The notes under the pieces were generated by a model. The model was not told the DNA's origin. It was given only the letters and a program-made list of their open reading frames with translations, and did not search any database. A stretch of DNA of 64,000 nucleotides, taken from NCBI GenBank assembly GCA_002392915.1, contig DGHQ01000058.1:1-64000 (forward strand), given 5' to 3'. The translations under genes and the position numbers were made by a program. The DNA comes from Bacteroidales bacterium UBA3844. Its GTDB lineage: Bacteria; Bacteroidota; Bacteroidia; Bacteroidales; Paludibacteraceae. Shown here piece after piece: positions 44,680-53,096 of this stretch; position 1 is the first letter of the stretch, and each line of letters starts with the position of its first letter.

Positions 44680-46242
44680 TTATTTTTTGTAGCAGTCGAA
44701 AATTCTTTCTACAGATTGAGAATTCATCTTCTTAGTAACCAAACTGACTAAGAAAACCACAACAAATCCTCCCAACATCGCCACTGCACCACAATCGATA
44801 GGATTTAGGATTGAATTATTCATCAACATATTGACCACTGTAAATCCTACGCCCCAAACGAAACAAGCCCATACACTGGCTGTAGTCACACCCTTCCAAT
44901 AAAGGCCTAACATAAACGGTGCCAAGAAGGCTCCTGCCAACGCACCCCAAGAGATTCCCATCAACTGAGCTATAAAGTGAGGCGGATCCAAAGCGATCAT
45001 CAATGATATGACAATGAAGAATATGATCAGCACACGCATAACCACCACTTTTCTCTTCTCCTTCTTTTCAGCCACATGAGCATCAATCTCTCCGTCCTTC
45101 ACCTCAGCTGAATCAGCTTTCTTGTCTCTATAGATAATATCCAATGTCATAGTCGATGATGACGTCAGGACAAGGCTTGCCAATGTAGACATTGAAGCGG
45201 AAAGAACAAGCAAAACAACCAACGCAATCAAGACATCCGGCAATGTCTCCAACATAGAAGGGACAATGGCATCATACGCATATTTTCCTTTAACTTCATC
45301 GAAAACTGGCTCAGGGAACAATCTTCCGAAGCTACCAAGGAAGTAGCAACCGCCAGCCACGATCAATGCAAAAATAGTTGAGATGACGGTGCCGCGTTTG
45401 ATAGCCGCCTCATCTGTGATCGAATAAAACTTTCCTACCATCTGAGGCAATCCCCATGTACCCAATGATGTAAGCACAACCACGCCCAACAAACTGAGTG
45501 GATTAGGACCAAACAAAGAGGCAAAATCACCAGCCTGGAAATTAGCATACAATCCAGATTTGTCTGCCATATCATGTGCTGTAGGCACCTGCTCTGTCAT
45601 CTTGCTGATGGCAGCCACCAAACCTCCCTGATGGTTCAAAATAACTCCTGTGATTACAACAATACCAAACAGCATGATAATACCCTGGATAAAATCGTTG
45701 ACTGCCGTCGCCTTATATCCTCCTAAGATCACATATACTGCAGTCAAACAAGCCATGATGATGGCGCAATACTCGTATGGTATTCCAAAACCCATCTCAA
45801 AAAGCTTAGAGATTCCCACGTATACACCTGCAGTATAAGGAATCAAGAATACAAACGCAATTACTGATGCGACGACGCGCAGCCCCTCACTGTTGTAACG
45901 TGTGCCAAAAAAGTCGGGCATCGTACGACTTTGGATGTGCTGAGTCATCAGTTTTGTGCGTCTTCCCAAAACCAGCCAGGCAAGCAGCGAACCGATAAGT
46001 GCGTTTCCTATACCAATCCAAGAAGCAGACAAACCATATTTCCATCCGAATTGTCCGGCATAACCGACAAAAACCACAGCTGAAAAATATGAAGTACCAA
46101 ACGCAAATGCTGTGAGCCATGGACCAACAGATCTTCCTCCTAAAACAAATCCGTCGACGCTATTGGCGTGTTTGCGGGAATTGACACCCACTCCGACCGT
46201 AAGTGCCAAAAAAAGAATAGTAAGTATAATTTTTACTAGCAT
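44680..46242 (-). CDS. Sodium:solute symporter (SSS family)
   Basis: A 520-residue inner-membrane transporter with about 13 helices. The family start is present (VDGFVLGGRSVGPWLTAFAFG, residues 29-49, then YFSAVVFVGYAGQFGWKYG), as are the sodium-site region FVFLIPYTAGVYVGISKLFE and the signature GGYKATAVNDFIQGIIM. A cytosolic charged loop (KKADSAEVKDGEIDAHVAEK) near residue 385 is long. It uses the sodium gradient to import a small organic solute, which cannot be named. It lies 15 bases after the porin gene, so outer- and inner-membrane steps of one uptake route are probably encoded together. Confidence 0.92.
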   Translation of the reverse strand: MLVKIILTILFLALTVGVGVNSRKHANSVDGFVLGGRSVGPWLTAFAFGTSYFSAVVFVGYAGQFGWKYGLSASWIGIGNALIGSLLAWLVLGRRTKLMTQHIQSRTMPDFFGTRYNSEGLRVVASVIAFVFLIPYTAGVYVGISKLFEMGFGIPYEYCAIIMACLTAVYVILGGYKATAVNDFIQGIIMLFGIVVITGVILNHQGGLVAAISKMTEQVPTAHDMADKSGLYANFQAGDFASLFGPNPLSLLGVVVLTSLGTWGLPQMVGKFYSITDEAAIKRGTVISTIFALIVAGGCYFLGSFGRLFPEPVFDEVKGKYAYDAIVPSMLETLPDVLIALVVLLVLSASMSTLASLVLTSSSTMTLDIIYRDKKADSAEVKDGEIDAHVAEKKEKRKVVVMRVLIIFFIVISLMIALDPPHFIAQLMGISWGALAGAFLAPFMLGLYWKGVTTASVWACFVWGVGFTVVNMLMNNSILNPIDCGAVAMLGGFVVVFLVSLVTKKMNSQSVERIFDCYKK

Positions 46243-46257
46243 GACTTTATATTATAA

Positions 46258-47394
46258 TTAATTGAATCGAACCTGTATCTGACACATAATTGCATGATTA
46301 TCATCGTGAACAAAACCAGCAGGAGTTGCTATCGCATTCTTGTAGACATATTGTAACTGGAGTCGGCATTTCTTATAGTACCACCATTGTATACCAAAAA
46401 CTCCTTTATGCTGATCCATATCAAGATCCTGGTTGAAATTGAAATAATCGTATGAGCCGATCAAATCCAACGTGCTTGGAATAAGAGCCACACTACCAGT
46501 CACATAAACACCACTGCTTGACACCTTGTCGTCCTTTCCAAGCAAATATTCACTATGTATATTGAAGCTCTTTGAACGATAGTCAACACCAACACTAAAA
46601 CGGTTTCTATCGTAGTTTTGATCTAAAGCGATATCAGGAGCGTAGACTGATGTTGCAACAGCATGACCACGTCCACACTGTCCTGTAGTGACGATATTTA
46701 GGGATTCTACAGGGCACCATTCCAATCGTCCGATGATATCCTTACTCTTGTTTTTGTCTTTACGATTGATACCCTGACCGTTCATCACCTGCAATTCGTA
46801 ACGCAATTTTTTCTCGCAAACTGTTCCAAACAAAGACATACCCAAATCACGACCATACTGTACACCAAACAAAGGGTCACTACCACATCCTGAAAGATAA
46901 GTCACACCTTCCGAATAGACGTCGATAGTCTCCATTGATGTTGGTGACATAGGATTTTCAAGAGAATAGCCATTCTTGAATTGTCCCAAACGAATGCTAA
47001 GAGCATCGTTGTTTGTGATTCTAAAATCCGTATAAAACTCCTGGACCTGAGAGTTGAAGTCGTGCATGAAAAGGAACGACCAACGATCATTTATTTGAGC
47101 GTTAGCCCAAAGAAGTGTCCTCTTAATGTCGAATGAATTTACCTCTTGTTCTGAATTCTTTTGATAGGTGTAGCCTGCCTGGGCATAGCCATGCAACTTG
47201 ATTCTGTCAGAGATGTCTGACACGATTTTTTTCGCCGCACTTTCTTCGCATTGCTTTTCTTGGACTAGAAATTCCACAGGTGTAGTGTCATTCTTAATCG
47301 AATTCTCCGACACATTTTCTTCTGCTTCTACATTTGAAACTAAAGAAAGCGACAACAGAAGAAACGGAATGTAGCATTTTGTTTGTCGATACAT
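46258..47394 (-). CDS. Outer membrane porin (OprO/OprP-like)
   Basis: A 378-residue protein with a signal peptide (ending about VEAEE). A short periplasmic lead is followed by porin strands starting at IKLHGYAQAGYTYQ. FMHDFNSQVQEFYTDFRI, IRLGQFKNGYSLENPMSP and VTYLSGCG resemble the phosphate-selective porin O/P group. It ends in alternating strands closing with QIQVRFN. Six Cys in a barrel protein are unusual. It probably supplies the solute moved by the symporter encoded just downstream. The anion-specific residues of OprP cannot be judged by eye. Confidence 0.85.
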   Translation of the reverse strand: MYRQTKCYIPFLLLSLSLVSNVEAEENVSENSIKNDTTPVEFLVQEKQCEESAAKKIVSDISDRIKLHGYAQAGYTYQKNSEQEVNSFDIKRTLLWANAQINDRWSFLFMHDFNSQVQEFYTDFRITNNDALSIRLGQFKNGYSLENPMSPTSMETIDVYSEGVTYLSGCGSDPLFGVQYGRDLGMSLFGTVCEKKLRYELQVMNGQGINRKDKNKSKDIIGRLEWCPVESLNIVTTGQCGRGHAVATSVYAPDIALDQNYDRNRFSVGVDYRSKSFNIHSEYLLGKDDKVSSSGVYVTGSVALIPSTLDLIGSYDYFNFNQDLDMDQHKGVFGIQWWYYKKCRLQLQYVYKNAIATPAGFVHDDNHAIMCQIQVRFN

Positions 47395-47648
47395 TTTGCT
47401 TTTTGTTAATTACACTTTATTCATTTAAATTACTTATTTTATAATAGTCAACCCAATTCTTGTCACAAATGGCAAAATATGAGTTTCCTTAATGGATACA
47501 AAAGTAAAATGCATTATCCAATATACAAAAAAACAGCATAAAAATTGTATATTAGCATGAAAGGTTTTGCTTTATCAAATATTTACAATAAATTTACAAG
47601 TCAAATCAGAATTTGTAAAAAATAAAACAAAAGATAACCAAATAAAAG

Positions 47649-48965
47649 ATGTTGGACCCAAACGAATACTTGCATCCAGACAAAGAGTGTCTCACAAGAG
47701 AACAGATTGATGCATTACAAGTAGAGAGATTGCAAGCGACAATTCGTCACTGCATGAATTCTCCTTTTTACAAGAAAAAATTTGAAGAGATGGGCATCAA
47801 GCCCGAAGACATCAAAACTCCAGCGGATGTGCGAAAATTGCCTTTCACTACCAAACAAGATTTGCGAGACAACTATCCGTTTGGTTTGGCTAGCGTGCCA
47901 CTAGAAAAATGTGTCCGTCTTCACTCTTCAAGCGGAACAACAGGTAACCCTACAGTCGTTTTGCATAGTCAGAAAGACTTGGATGAGTGGGCTAATGCCG
48001 TGGCTCGATGCTTGTGGATGGTAGGATTAAGACCTACTGACATATTCCAGAATTCTTCTGGCTACGGAATGTTTACTGGAGGATTGGGATTCCAATACGG
48101 TGCTGAGCGTTTGGGTATGTTGACTGTTCCCGCAGCAGCTGGTAACACATTGCGTCAGATCAAATTCATAACAGACTTTGGAACTACAGCCATCCACGCA
48201 GTTCCTTCTTACTTGACTCGTATCAAAGAGGTGATGGACCAACAGGGAATTGATCCACGCAAGGACACCAAGCTAAAAGTTCTTGCTATTGGTGCTGAGC
48301 CACATTCAGAAGAGCAACGCAAACGTATCGAGAACATGTTTGGAGTAAAGGCATACAACAGTTTTGGCATGAGCGAAATGTGCGGACCGGGTGTGGCTTT
48401 CGAATGTAAGGAACAGAATGGACTACATTTCTGGGAAGACTATTATATCGTAGAGATTGTCGATCCAGAGACATTGGAGCCTGTGCCAGACGGAGAAATC
48501 GGAGAATTGATTTTGACAACAATCAACCGTGAGGCTATGCCACTTATCCGTTACCGCACACGCGATTTGACCAGAGTGTTGGGACGCACATGTCCTTGTG
48601 GACGTAACCATATCCGTTTGGATCGTATGAAAGGACGCTCAGACGATATGATGGTGCTTCGTGGTGTCAACATCTTCCCTATCCAAATCGAGAAGATTCT
48701 GATGAAGTTCAAAGAACTTACCACAAACTACTTAATCACGTTGACAACAGACAACGACAACGACAACATGACAGTCGAGGTAGAGGTTAACAACTTCGAT
48801 TTGAACGAAAACGAAAAGGTTCAGCAGTTGACCAAAGAGATCACTCGAGCTCTAAAAGATGAGATTTTGCTAACACCTCACGTCAAACTGCTTCCTCTTG
48901 GCACTCTTCCTCAATCAGAAGGAAAAGCAGTCCGAGTGAAGGATTTCAGAAAGGTTTATCAATAA
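47649..48965 (+). CDS. paaK: Phenylacetate-CoA ligase family enzyme
   Basis: A 438-residue AMP-forming ligase of the PaaK group. Motifs visible are FTTKQDLRDNYPFGLA, the phosphate loop LHSSSGTTGNPTVV, YGMFTGGLGFQYGAERLG, YNSFGMSEMCGPGVAFEC and TRDLTRVLGRTCPCGRNH, with the C-terminal MKGRSDDMMVLRGVNIFPIQIE. In Bacteroidales, PaaK homologues often activate aryl acids formed from aromatic amino acids and lie near indolepyruvate oxidoreductase genes; none is in this window. It is divergent from the porin gene with 254 bases between them, and ends at a strong terminator. Confidence 0.93.
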   Translation: MLDPNEYLHPDKECLTREQIDALQVERLQATIRHCMNSPFYKKKFEEMGIKPEDIKTPADVRKLPFTTKQDLRDNYPFGLASVPLEKCVRLHSSSGTTGNPTVVLHSQKDLDEWANAVARCLWMVGLRPTDIFQNSSGYGMFTGGLGFQYGAERLGMLTVPAAAGNTLRQIKFITDFGTTAIHAVPSYLTRIKEVMDQQGIDPRKDTKLKVLAIGAEPHSEEQRKRIENMFGVKAYNSFGMSEMCGPGVAFECKEQNGLHFWEDYYIVEIVDPETLEPVPDGEIGELILTTINREAMPLIRYRTRDLTRVLGRTCPCGRNHIRLDRMKGRSDDMMVLRGVNIFPIQIEKILMKFKELTTNYLITLTTDNDNDNMTVEVEVNNFDLNENEKVQQLTKEITRALKDEILLTPHVKLLPLGTLPQSEGKAVRVKDFRKVYQ

Positions 48966-49013
48966 AAAAACTTTATGCGGAGACTCTACGAATTGTTTCC
49001 GCCCAAAGCCACA

Positions 49014-49047
49014 AACGCCTTGACAGAAAATTCTGTCAAGGCGTTTT
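49014..49047 (+). terminator. Intrinsic terminator of paaK
   Basis: AACGCCTTGACAGAA pairs with TTCTGTCAAGGCGTT around a short loop, followed by TTTG-TTTTG. The stem core GCCTTGACAG is the same as in the terminator at 44631. Confidence 0.92.
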
Positions 49048-49088
49048 GTTTTGATTTAAATTAACATTAGATAAATTTCTAAATAAGA

Positions 49089-49114
49089 AAACCTTCCCAT
49101 TCCCGAGAAGGTTT
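49089..49114 (-). terminator. Probable terminator of the outer-membrane barrel gene
   Basis: AAACCTTC and GAAGGTTT form an 8-bp stem with a 10-nt loop, 16 bases past the stop codon. The T-tract on the minus strand is weak. Confidence 0.65.
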
Positions 49115-49129
49115 AATAATCCTACCTAA

Positions 49130-50560
49130 CTATTCTATATTAGTAACACCAGAAGCTTCACTTCCTTTGGTTCCTCTTCCTTTAGATTTGTTATTTTTCT
49201 TTTGGTACCTCTTGCTAGGATGGTCATATTTTCTAGGTGAATAATAGCGGTTTCGTTCACCCTGAATCTTCAATTCTGTATAATCCTCCTTACGTTTGAA
49301 TGGATTTTTCAAACGTTTGAACGGATTACTCTTCAAACGTGATCCGAAATCTGGAATAGCATAACCTATACCCATCTCTACATTCTCATATTGCAGGAAA
49401 TGTGTCTTTACCCTACCAACGCCATACCAATTGTCTGTGAAATAATACTTTGTCGTAAGTTTCTGATACATCAGGTTCTCCCACTTGTAATTCTTATTCG
49501 GATTTCCAAGGTCGTCCTCTTCAGGCACCTTCCATGGTTTGTAAACATAGAATCCACACTCCAAGCCTAACGTGAAACGATAGAAAGTGAAGTCGTTCGA
49601 CAATCCGACACCTACTCGCAATTTATTTTTTAACTTATCCTCTTCTATAAAGTTGTATCGACGGTTGATTTCCCTGTCTTTACCATTATATATACTGTTG
49701 AAGAAGACATCCGAGAACAAACCGATTCTGTACGCATTCGAAAGAGGAAGCGCTGCACGTGCACAGAAGCTGAAATCAGGATAGTAGTGGCTGCCATCAT
49801 CAATATCAAGCTGATTGACACCTCCCGTCAACTCAAATTCCAAAGCGAGAATCTTCTTCTTCTTTTCCGCCTCATTCTTTATAGGGAACGGCCACAAATT
49901 AGGCGTGTAGCGTGCTCCAAGGTAAGCGTCCCATATAATTTTATCTTCTGCTTTTCGATTTATACCAAACGAGCTCATCGCAAAGATATCTCCACCGAAT
50001 GCGATCTCCCACTGGTATAGTTTATAACCATATTTTCTGCCAAGACGGATGTTAAAATCTAATCCACCATTATACAATGCTACAATATCACGAGACAATA
50101 CAGTAAACGCATCTGTCTGGTTCCAATTGTCTTTTTTAAATAGTTCTTTCGGATATAGTGCAAATCCAGAGCCCAATTTCAGATTTGCCGCAAAACGAGG
50201 AGTATGGATAAACGGCCACTTGAAATATGCATACGTGGCAATCGTCAACTGTGCTATGTCTCCATTTTTGATCAACGGAGCGACACTGTCGGGGAACATA
50301 GTATAAAATGGAGTGATAGCGAAACCAACACTGGGGAAATTAAAAGTGTAATCCTGATTCCAGTCTCCCCACAAAGGAAGCTCCACCGCATATTCAGAAG
50401 CGAAGGTCCAGTCATCTTTTGCACCACAGAAATCCTTTCCGACCATCAAATCATTAGAGAACTTGAAAATCATATTCTTCTGAGAAAATACGTCAGCAAG
50501 AGACGACACCAACAAGGTCGCCGCGATGACTAATTTCATTATTGAAGAACTGTTTTTCAT
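49130..50560 (-). CDS. Outer membrane beta-barrel protein, possibly PagL-like acyloxyacyl hydrolase
   Basis: A 476-residue exported protein with a signal peptide ending near FSQ (residue 27). The body alternates aromatic strands (WEIAFGGDIFAMSSFG, AYLGARYTPNLWPFP, YRFTLGLECGFYVYKP) as in a barrel. Residues about 410-425 read RVKTHFLQYENVEMGIGYAI. This resembles the His-containing strand of Bacteroidota proteins annotated as lipid A 3-O-deacylase/acyloxyacyl hydrolase, so that function is possible but not shown. The protein is longer than typical PagL (about 170 residues). After the last strand there is a very basic 60-residue tail (KRLKNPFKRKEDY ... KKNNKSKGRGTKG), odd for a barrel and perhaps periplasmic. 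Confidence 0.7.
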   Translation of the reverse strand: MKNSSSIMKLVIAATLLVSSLADVFSQKNMIFKFSNDLMVGKDFCGAKDDWTFASEYAVELPLWGDWNQDYTFNFPSVGFAITPFYTMFPDSVAPLIKNGDIAQLTIATYAYFKWPFIHTPRFAANLKLGSGFALYPKELFKKDNWNQTDAFTVLSRDIVALYNGGLDFNIRLGRKYGYKLYQWEIAFGGDIFAMSSFGINRKAEDKIIWDAYLGARYTPNLWPFPIKNEAEKKKKILALEFELTGGVNQLDIDDGSHYYPDFSFCARAALPLSNAYRIGLFSDVFFNSIYNGKDREINRRYNFIEEDKLKNKLRVGVGLSNDFTFYRFTLGLECGFYVYKPWKVPEEDDLGNPNKNYKWENLMYQKLTTKYYFTDNWYGVGRVKTHFLQYENVEMGIGYAIPDFGSRLKSNPFKRLKNPFKRKEDYTELKIQGERNRYYSPRKYDHPSKRYQKKNNKSKGRGTKGSEASGVTNIE

Positions 50561-50676
50561 TGGTACGCTTTAATTTGCATAGTGATTTACGGTGCAAATA
50601 TAAAAAAATTATTTTTCACTTTTAATATGTATAGCGAATAATAAGAGCTATTTTTGTAAATATTTTACAAAGACAT

Positions 50677-51171
50677 ATGGAAAATATAGATAACGCAATC
50701 ACAAGCGAAATAGTAAAGAAACTGGCACAAAAACTAATTGTCAGCGGAAAGACAATTGCCACAGCGGAGAGTTGCACAGGTGGCAACATCGCACACAACA
50801 TCACACTTCTTGCTGGAAGTTCACAATATTTTCTTGGTGGAATAGTGTCGTATGCTAACGAAGTCAAGATGAACGTGCTGGGAGTACACAAAGAAGATCT
50901 TGAAAAGTACGGGGCAGTCAGTCAGGCAGTAGTGGAATCCATGGCGACGGGAGCATGCAAAGCTATAGGCAGCGACTACAGTGTCGCCACATCAGGGATT
51001 GCCGGTCCAGGTGGAGGAAGTGAAGAGAAGCCTGTCGGAACCGTCTGGATGGCAGTAAGCGACGGAAGAAAAACCGTAAGCAAATGTTGGCATTTCGACG
51101 GTAACAGAGAAGAAATAATCGAAAAAGCCACAAAAACAGCCATTTTTATGCTGTTAGAGATTGTTTGTTAA
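50677..51171 (+). CDS. pncC: Nicotinamide-nucleotide amidohydrolase (CinA C-terminal domain)
   Basis: A 164-residue cytosolic enzyme matching the CinA C-terminal (PncC) domain, which deamidates NMN to NaMN in the pyridine nucleotide cycle. Motifs are KTIATAESCTGGNIAHNIT (residues 25-43), YFLGGIVSYANEVKMNVLGV, GAVSQAVVESMATGA and the GIAGPGGGSEEKPVGTVWMA signature. The N-terminal molybdopterin-like domain of full CinA is absent, as in stand-alone PncC. The promoter for the next operon begins inside its last codons. Confidence 0.95.
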   Translation: MENIDNAITSEIVKKLAQKLIVSGKTIATAESCTGGNIAHNITLLAGSSQYFLGGIVSYANEVKMNVLGVHKEDLEKYGAVSQAVVESMATGACKAIGSDYSVATSGIAGPGGGSEEKPVGTVWMAVSDGRKTVSKCWHFDGNREEIIEKATKTAIFMLLEIVC

Positions 51172-51190
51172 AAACTTTTTTATATTTTTG
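51160..51190 (+). promoter_or_regulatory. Promoter of the rpmB operon
   Basis: ATTG at 51160-51163, a 19-nt spacer and TATTTTTG at 51183-51190 fit the Bacteroides pattern. The -33 box overlaps the end of pncC. Confidence 0.65.
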
Positions 51191-51197
51191 CATCGAA

Positions 51198-51351
51198 TTT
51201 GTGAAGTAGCCTAATAAGTGAGGGCGAAACACAAGGATAAAATGAATTGTTTCTTTGGTGGAATCTGATAGTTACGCTACTTTCGAGAGAAAGATTCAGA
51301 CAATCCTCCTTGAATATATTCTGTAAGCAATAACAAAAAAGTTAAACAAAA
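51198..51351 (+). promoter_or_regulatory. Structured 5' leader of the rpmB-rpmG operon
   Basis: About 155 non-coding bases between the promoter and rpmB, GC-richer than other intergenic DNA here. Long-range pairing GAAGTAGC (about 51201) with GCTACTTTC (about 51276), and GAATCT with AGATTC inside it, suggest a folded leader. Ribosomal-protein leaders often bind their own product. This one matches none I can name. Confidence 0.45.
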
Positions 51352-51585
51352 ATGTCTAAGGTTTGTCAGCTTACCGGAAAGCAAGCGCAGAACGGTAACA
51401 ACGTATCTCACTCAAAGAGAAGAACAAAGAGATTGTTCAACGTAAATTTGAAGACAAAGAAGTTCTACTGGCCAGAGCAGGGCTGCTGGATTGAGCTTAA
51501 GGTGTCTGCAAAAGCATTGCGTACAATTAACAAGAAAGGTATTGATGCCGCCCTTGTAGAGGCAGCTCAGAAAGGTCTATTTTAA
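51352..51585 (+). CDS. rpmB: 50S ribosomal protein L28
   Basis: A 77-residue ribosomal protein with the usual start SKVCQLTGKQAQNGNNVSHS, the Arg/Lys-rich KRRTKRLFNVNL and the C-terminal LRTINKKGIDAAL. Only one Cys lies in the N-terminal region, so it is the zinc-free form. It is the first gene of a three-gene unit with rpmG and the DUF4295 gene (gaps of 15 and 8 bases). Confidence 0.97.
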   Translation: MSKVCQLTGKQAQNGNNVSHSKRRTKRLFNVNLKTKKFYWPEQGCWIELKVSAKALRTINKKGIDAALVEAAQKGLF

Positions 51586-51600
51586 TCGGGAGGTTTTACA

Positions 51601-51789
51601 ATGGCAAAGAAAAGTAAAGAGAATAGAGTACAGGTAATTTTGGAGTGTACTGAGCACAAAGATAGCGGAATGCCAGGAACTTCTCGTTACATCACTACAA
51701 AGAATAGAAAGAATACTCCAGAGCGTTTGGAGTTGAAGAAATACAATCCTATTCTTAAGCGTTATACTATTCACAAAGAAATTAAATAA
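51601..51789 (+). CDS. rpmG: 50S ribosomal protein L33
   Basis: A 62-residue protein: KENRVQVILECTEHKDSG, GTSRYITTKNRKNTPERLELKKYNP, ending HKEIK. It has a single Cys instead of the two CxxC pairs of zinc-binding L33, so it is the zinc-independent form. The spacing and order rpmB-rpmG-DUF4295 are usual in Bacteroidota. GGGAGG precedes the start codon, a good SD-like match. Confidence 0.97.
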   Translation: MAKKSKENRVQVILECTEHKDSGMPGTSRYITTKNRKNTPERLELKKYNPILKRYTIHKEIK

Positions 51790-51797
51790 TAAGCACT

Positions 51798-51953
51798 ATG
51801 GCAAAGAAAGCGGTTGCATCATTGCAGACAGGTGAAGGTCGTTCATACGCAAAGGTCATCAAGATGGTTAAGTCACCAAAGAGCGGTGCTTACGTATTCG
51901 AGGAGACTATGGTTCACAACGACGACGTAAAGGCATTCTTAGCAAAGAAGTAA
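51798..51953 (+). CDS. DUF4295 family protein (small basic ribosome-operon protein)
   Basis: A 51-residue basic protein: MAKKAVASLQTGEGRSYAKV, MVKSPKSGAYVFEETMV, ending AFLAKK. It is the small conserved gene that follows rpmG in Bacteroidota (DUF4295). The position, size and charge suggest a ribosome-associated protein, but no role is proven. It starts 8 bases after the rpmG stop and is followed by a strong terminator. Confidence 0.9.
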   Translation: MAKKAVASLQTGEGRSYAKVIKMVKSPKSGAYVFEETMVHNDDVKAFLAKK

Positions 51954-51976
51954 GAATTCTTTTATATCACATATCT

Positions 51977-52008
51977 CAGACGGAGCAACTTTTGTTCCGT
52001 CTGTTTTT
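51977..52008 (+). terminator. Intrinsic terminator of the rpmB operon
   Basis: CAGACGGAGCAA and TTGTTCCGTCTG pair in a 12-bp stem with one G-U pair, followed by T5. It lies 23 bases past the DUF4295 gene. Confidence 0.93.
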
Positions 52009-52028
52009 ATTTTGTTTTCCTCAAATAG

Positions 52029-52060
52029 TTTGGGAATATCAAAAAAGTAGGGTATCTTTG
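52029..52060 (+). promoter_or_regulatory. Promoter of greA
   Basis: TTTG at 52029-52032, a 20-nt spacer and TATCTTTG at 52053-52060 match the Bacteroides consensus. This leaves a leader of about 95 nt before greA. Confidence 0.75.
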
Positions 52061-52084
52061 TACCCGTAAGAAATGAACCAATGA

Positions 52085-52115
52085 GAGTTTCGACTGAACG
52101 TCGGGATTCTTTTTT
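52085..52115 (+). terminator. Terminator-like hairpin inside the greA leader
   Basis: In RNA, GAGUUUCGAC pairs with GUCGGGAUUC in a gap-free 10-bp stem with three G-U pairs and the loop UGAAC, followed by six U. It lies between the greA promoter and the start codon (46 bases before it), so it could cut transcription short and leave an RNA of about 50 nt. Confidence 0.65.
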
Positions 52116-52161
52116 ATTGTGTTTTTTAGAAACTTAAAAATAATACCAAATATATAAAACT

Positions 52162-52632
52162 ATGGCTGTATCTTACGTTAGTAAAGAGGGATTGCTGAAA
52201 ATGCAAGAGGAGCTGCACCGCCTTGAAACAGTGGAGCGTCCAAGAATTTCAGCTCAAATTGCTGAGGCAAGAGAAAAAGGCGACCTAAGCGAAAATGCCG
52301 AGTATGACGCCGCTAAAGAGGCTCAAGGTCTACTTGAAGGTGAAATCTCTATGCTTAAAGAAAAAATCTTGAACTCTAAGGTGATTGACATGTCGAAGAT
52401 TGACACTGAGACTGTACATATCCTTAACAAGGTTGAAATCAAGAATACTAAGACAAATGCCAAGATGAGTTACACTATTGTGTCGGAAAACGAGGCGAAC
52501 CTAAAGGAGTTCAAAATCTCTACTACAACTCCTATCGCTAAGGCTCTTCTTGGAAAGAAAGTTGGAGATATCGTTGAAGTGGTAACTCCAGCCGCAAAAA
52601 TGTCGTTTGAAATTCTTAGCATCTCTATCTAA
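52162..52632 (+). CDS. greA: Transcription elongation factor GreA
   Basis: A 156-residue factor that enters the RNA polymerase secondary channel and triggers cleavage of backtracked RNA. The N-terminal coiled coil has RPRISAQIAEAREKGDLSENAEYDAAKEAQ, in which the acidic tip residues (D and E of GDLSENAEYD) coordinate the catalytic metal. The C-terminal FKBP-like domain ends KKVGDIVEVVTPAAKMSFEILSI. The length is normal. The stop overlaps the start of the HIT gene (TAATG). A terminator-like hairpin lies in its leader. Confidence 0.97.
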   Translation: MAVSYVSKEGLLKMQEELHRLETVERPRISAQIAEAREKGDLSENAEYDAAKEAQGLLEGEISMLKEKILNSKVIDMSKIDTETVHILNKVEIKNTKTNAKMSYTIVSENEANLKEFKISTTTPIAKALLGKKVGDIVEVVTPAAKMSFEILSISI

Positions 52633-53027
52633 TGGCTACTATTTTCACAAGAATCATCAAGGGCGAAATTCCTTGTTATAAAATATACGAGGATGAAAAC
52701 TACTTCGCTTTCCTTGATATCAACCCTCTTCAGAAGGGTCACACTTTGGTGATTCCAAAGAAGGAAGATGACTATATCTTCAACCTTGACGACGCCACTT
52801 ACTCAGGATTAATGATGACAGCAAAAAAAATTGCTGCCGCAATCAAAGAAAGCACAAACTGCAAACGAGTTGGCATAACTGTACTTGGAATGGAAGTGCC
52901 TCACGTGCATATACACCTTGTTCCAATGAACAGTGAAAAAGACATGCTATTTTCCAATCCTAAAATGGAACTTAGCAAAGAAGAATTTGAAGCTATCGCC
53001 GCTGACATAGCAAAGCGTGTGAAATAA
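52632..53027 (+). CDS. HIT family nucleotide-binding hydrolase
   Basis: A 131-residue protein of the histidine triad superfamily. The catalytic triad is VPHVHIHLVP (H-x-H-x-H, near residue 96-100), with the upstream family segments IFTRIIKGEIPCYKIYED, FLDINPLQKGHTLVIPK. HINT-type members hydrolyse adenosine phosphoramidates and related nucleotides. It is translationally coupled to greA by TAATG overlap, a pairing common in Bacteroidota, and followed by a strong terminator. Confidence 0.95.
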   Translation: MATIFTRIIKGEIPCYKIYEDENYFAFLDINPLQKGHTLVIPKKEDDYIFNLDDATYSGLMMTAKKIAAAIKESTNCKRVGITVLGMEVPHVHIHLVPMNSEKDMLFSNPKMELSKEEFEAIAADIAKRVK

Positions 53028-53047
53028 ATTCAAAATATTTACAGGAA

Positions 53048-53078
53048 AAGCCAAACTGCATTACAGTTTGGCTTTTTT
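53048..53078 (+). terminator. Intrinsic terminator of greA-HIT
   Basis: AAGCCAAACTG and CAGTTTGGCTT form an 11-bp stem with a 5-nt loop, followed by a T-run, 21 bases past the HIT gene. Confidence 0.94.
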
Positions 53079-53096
53079 CTACAAACGAACATTTTT

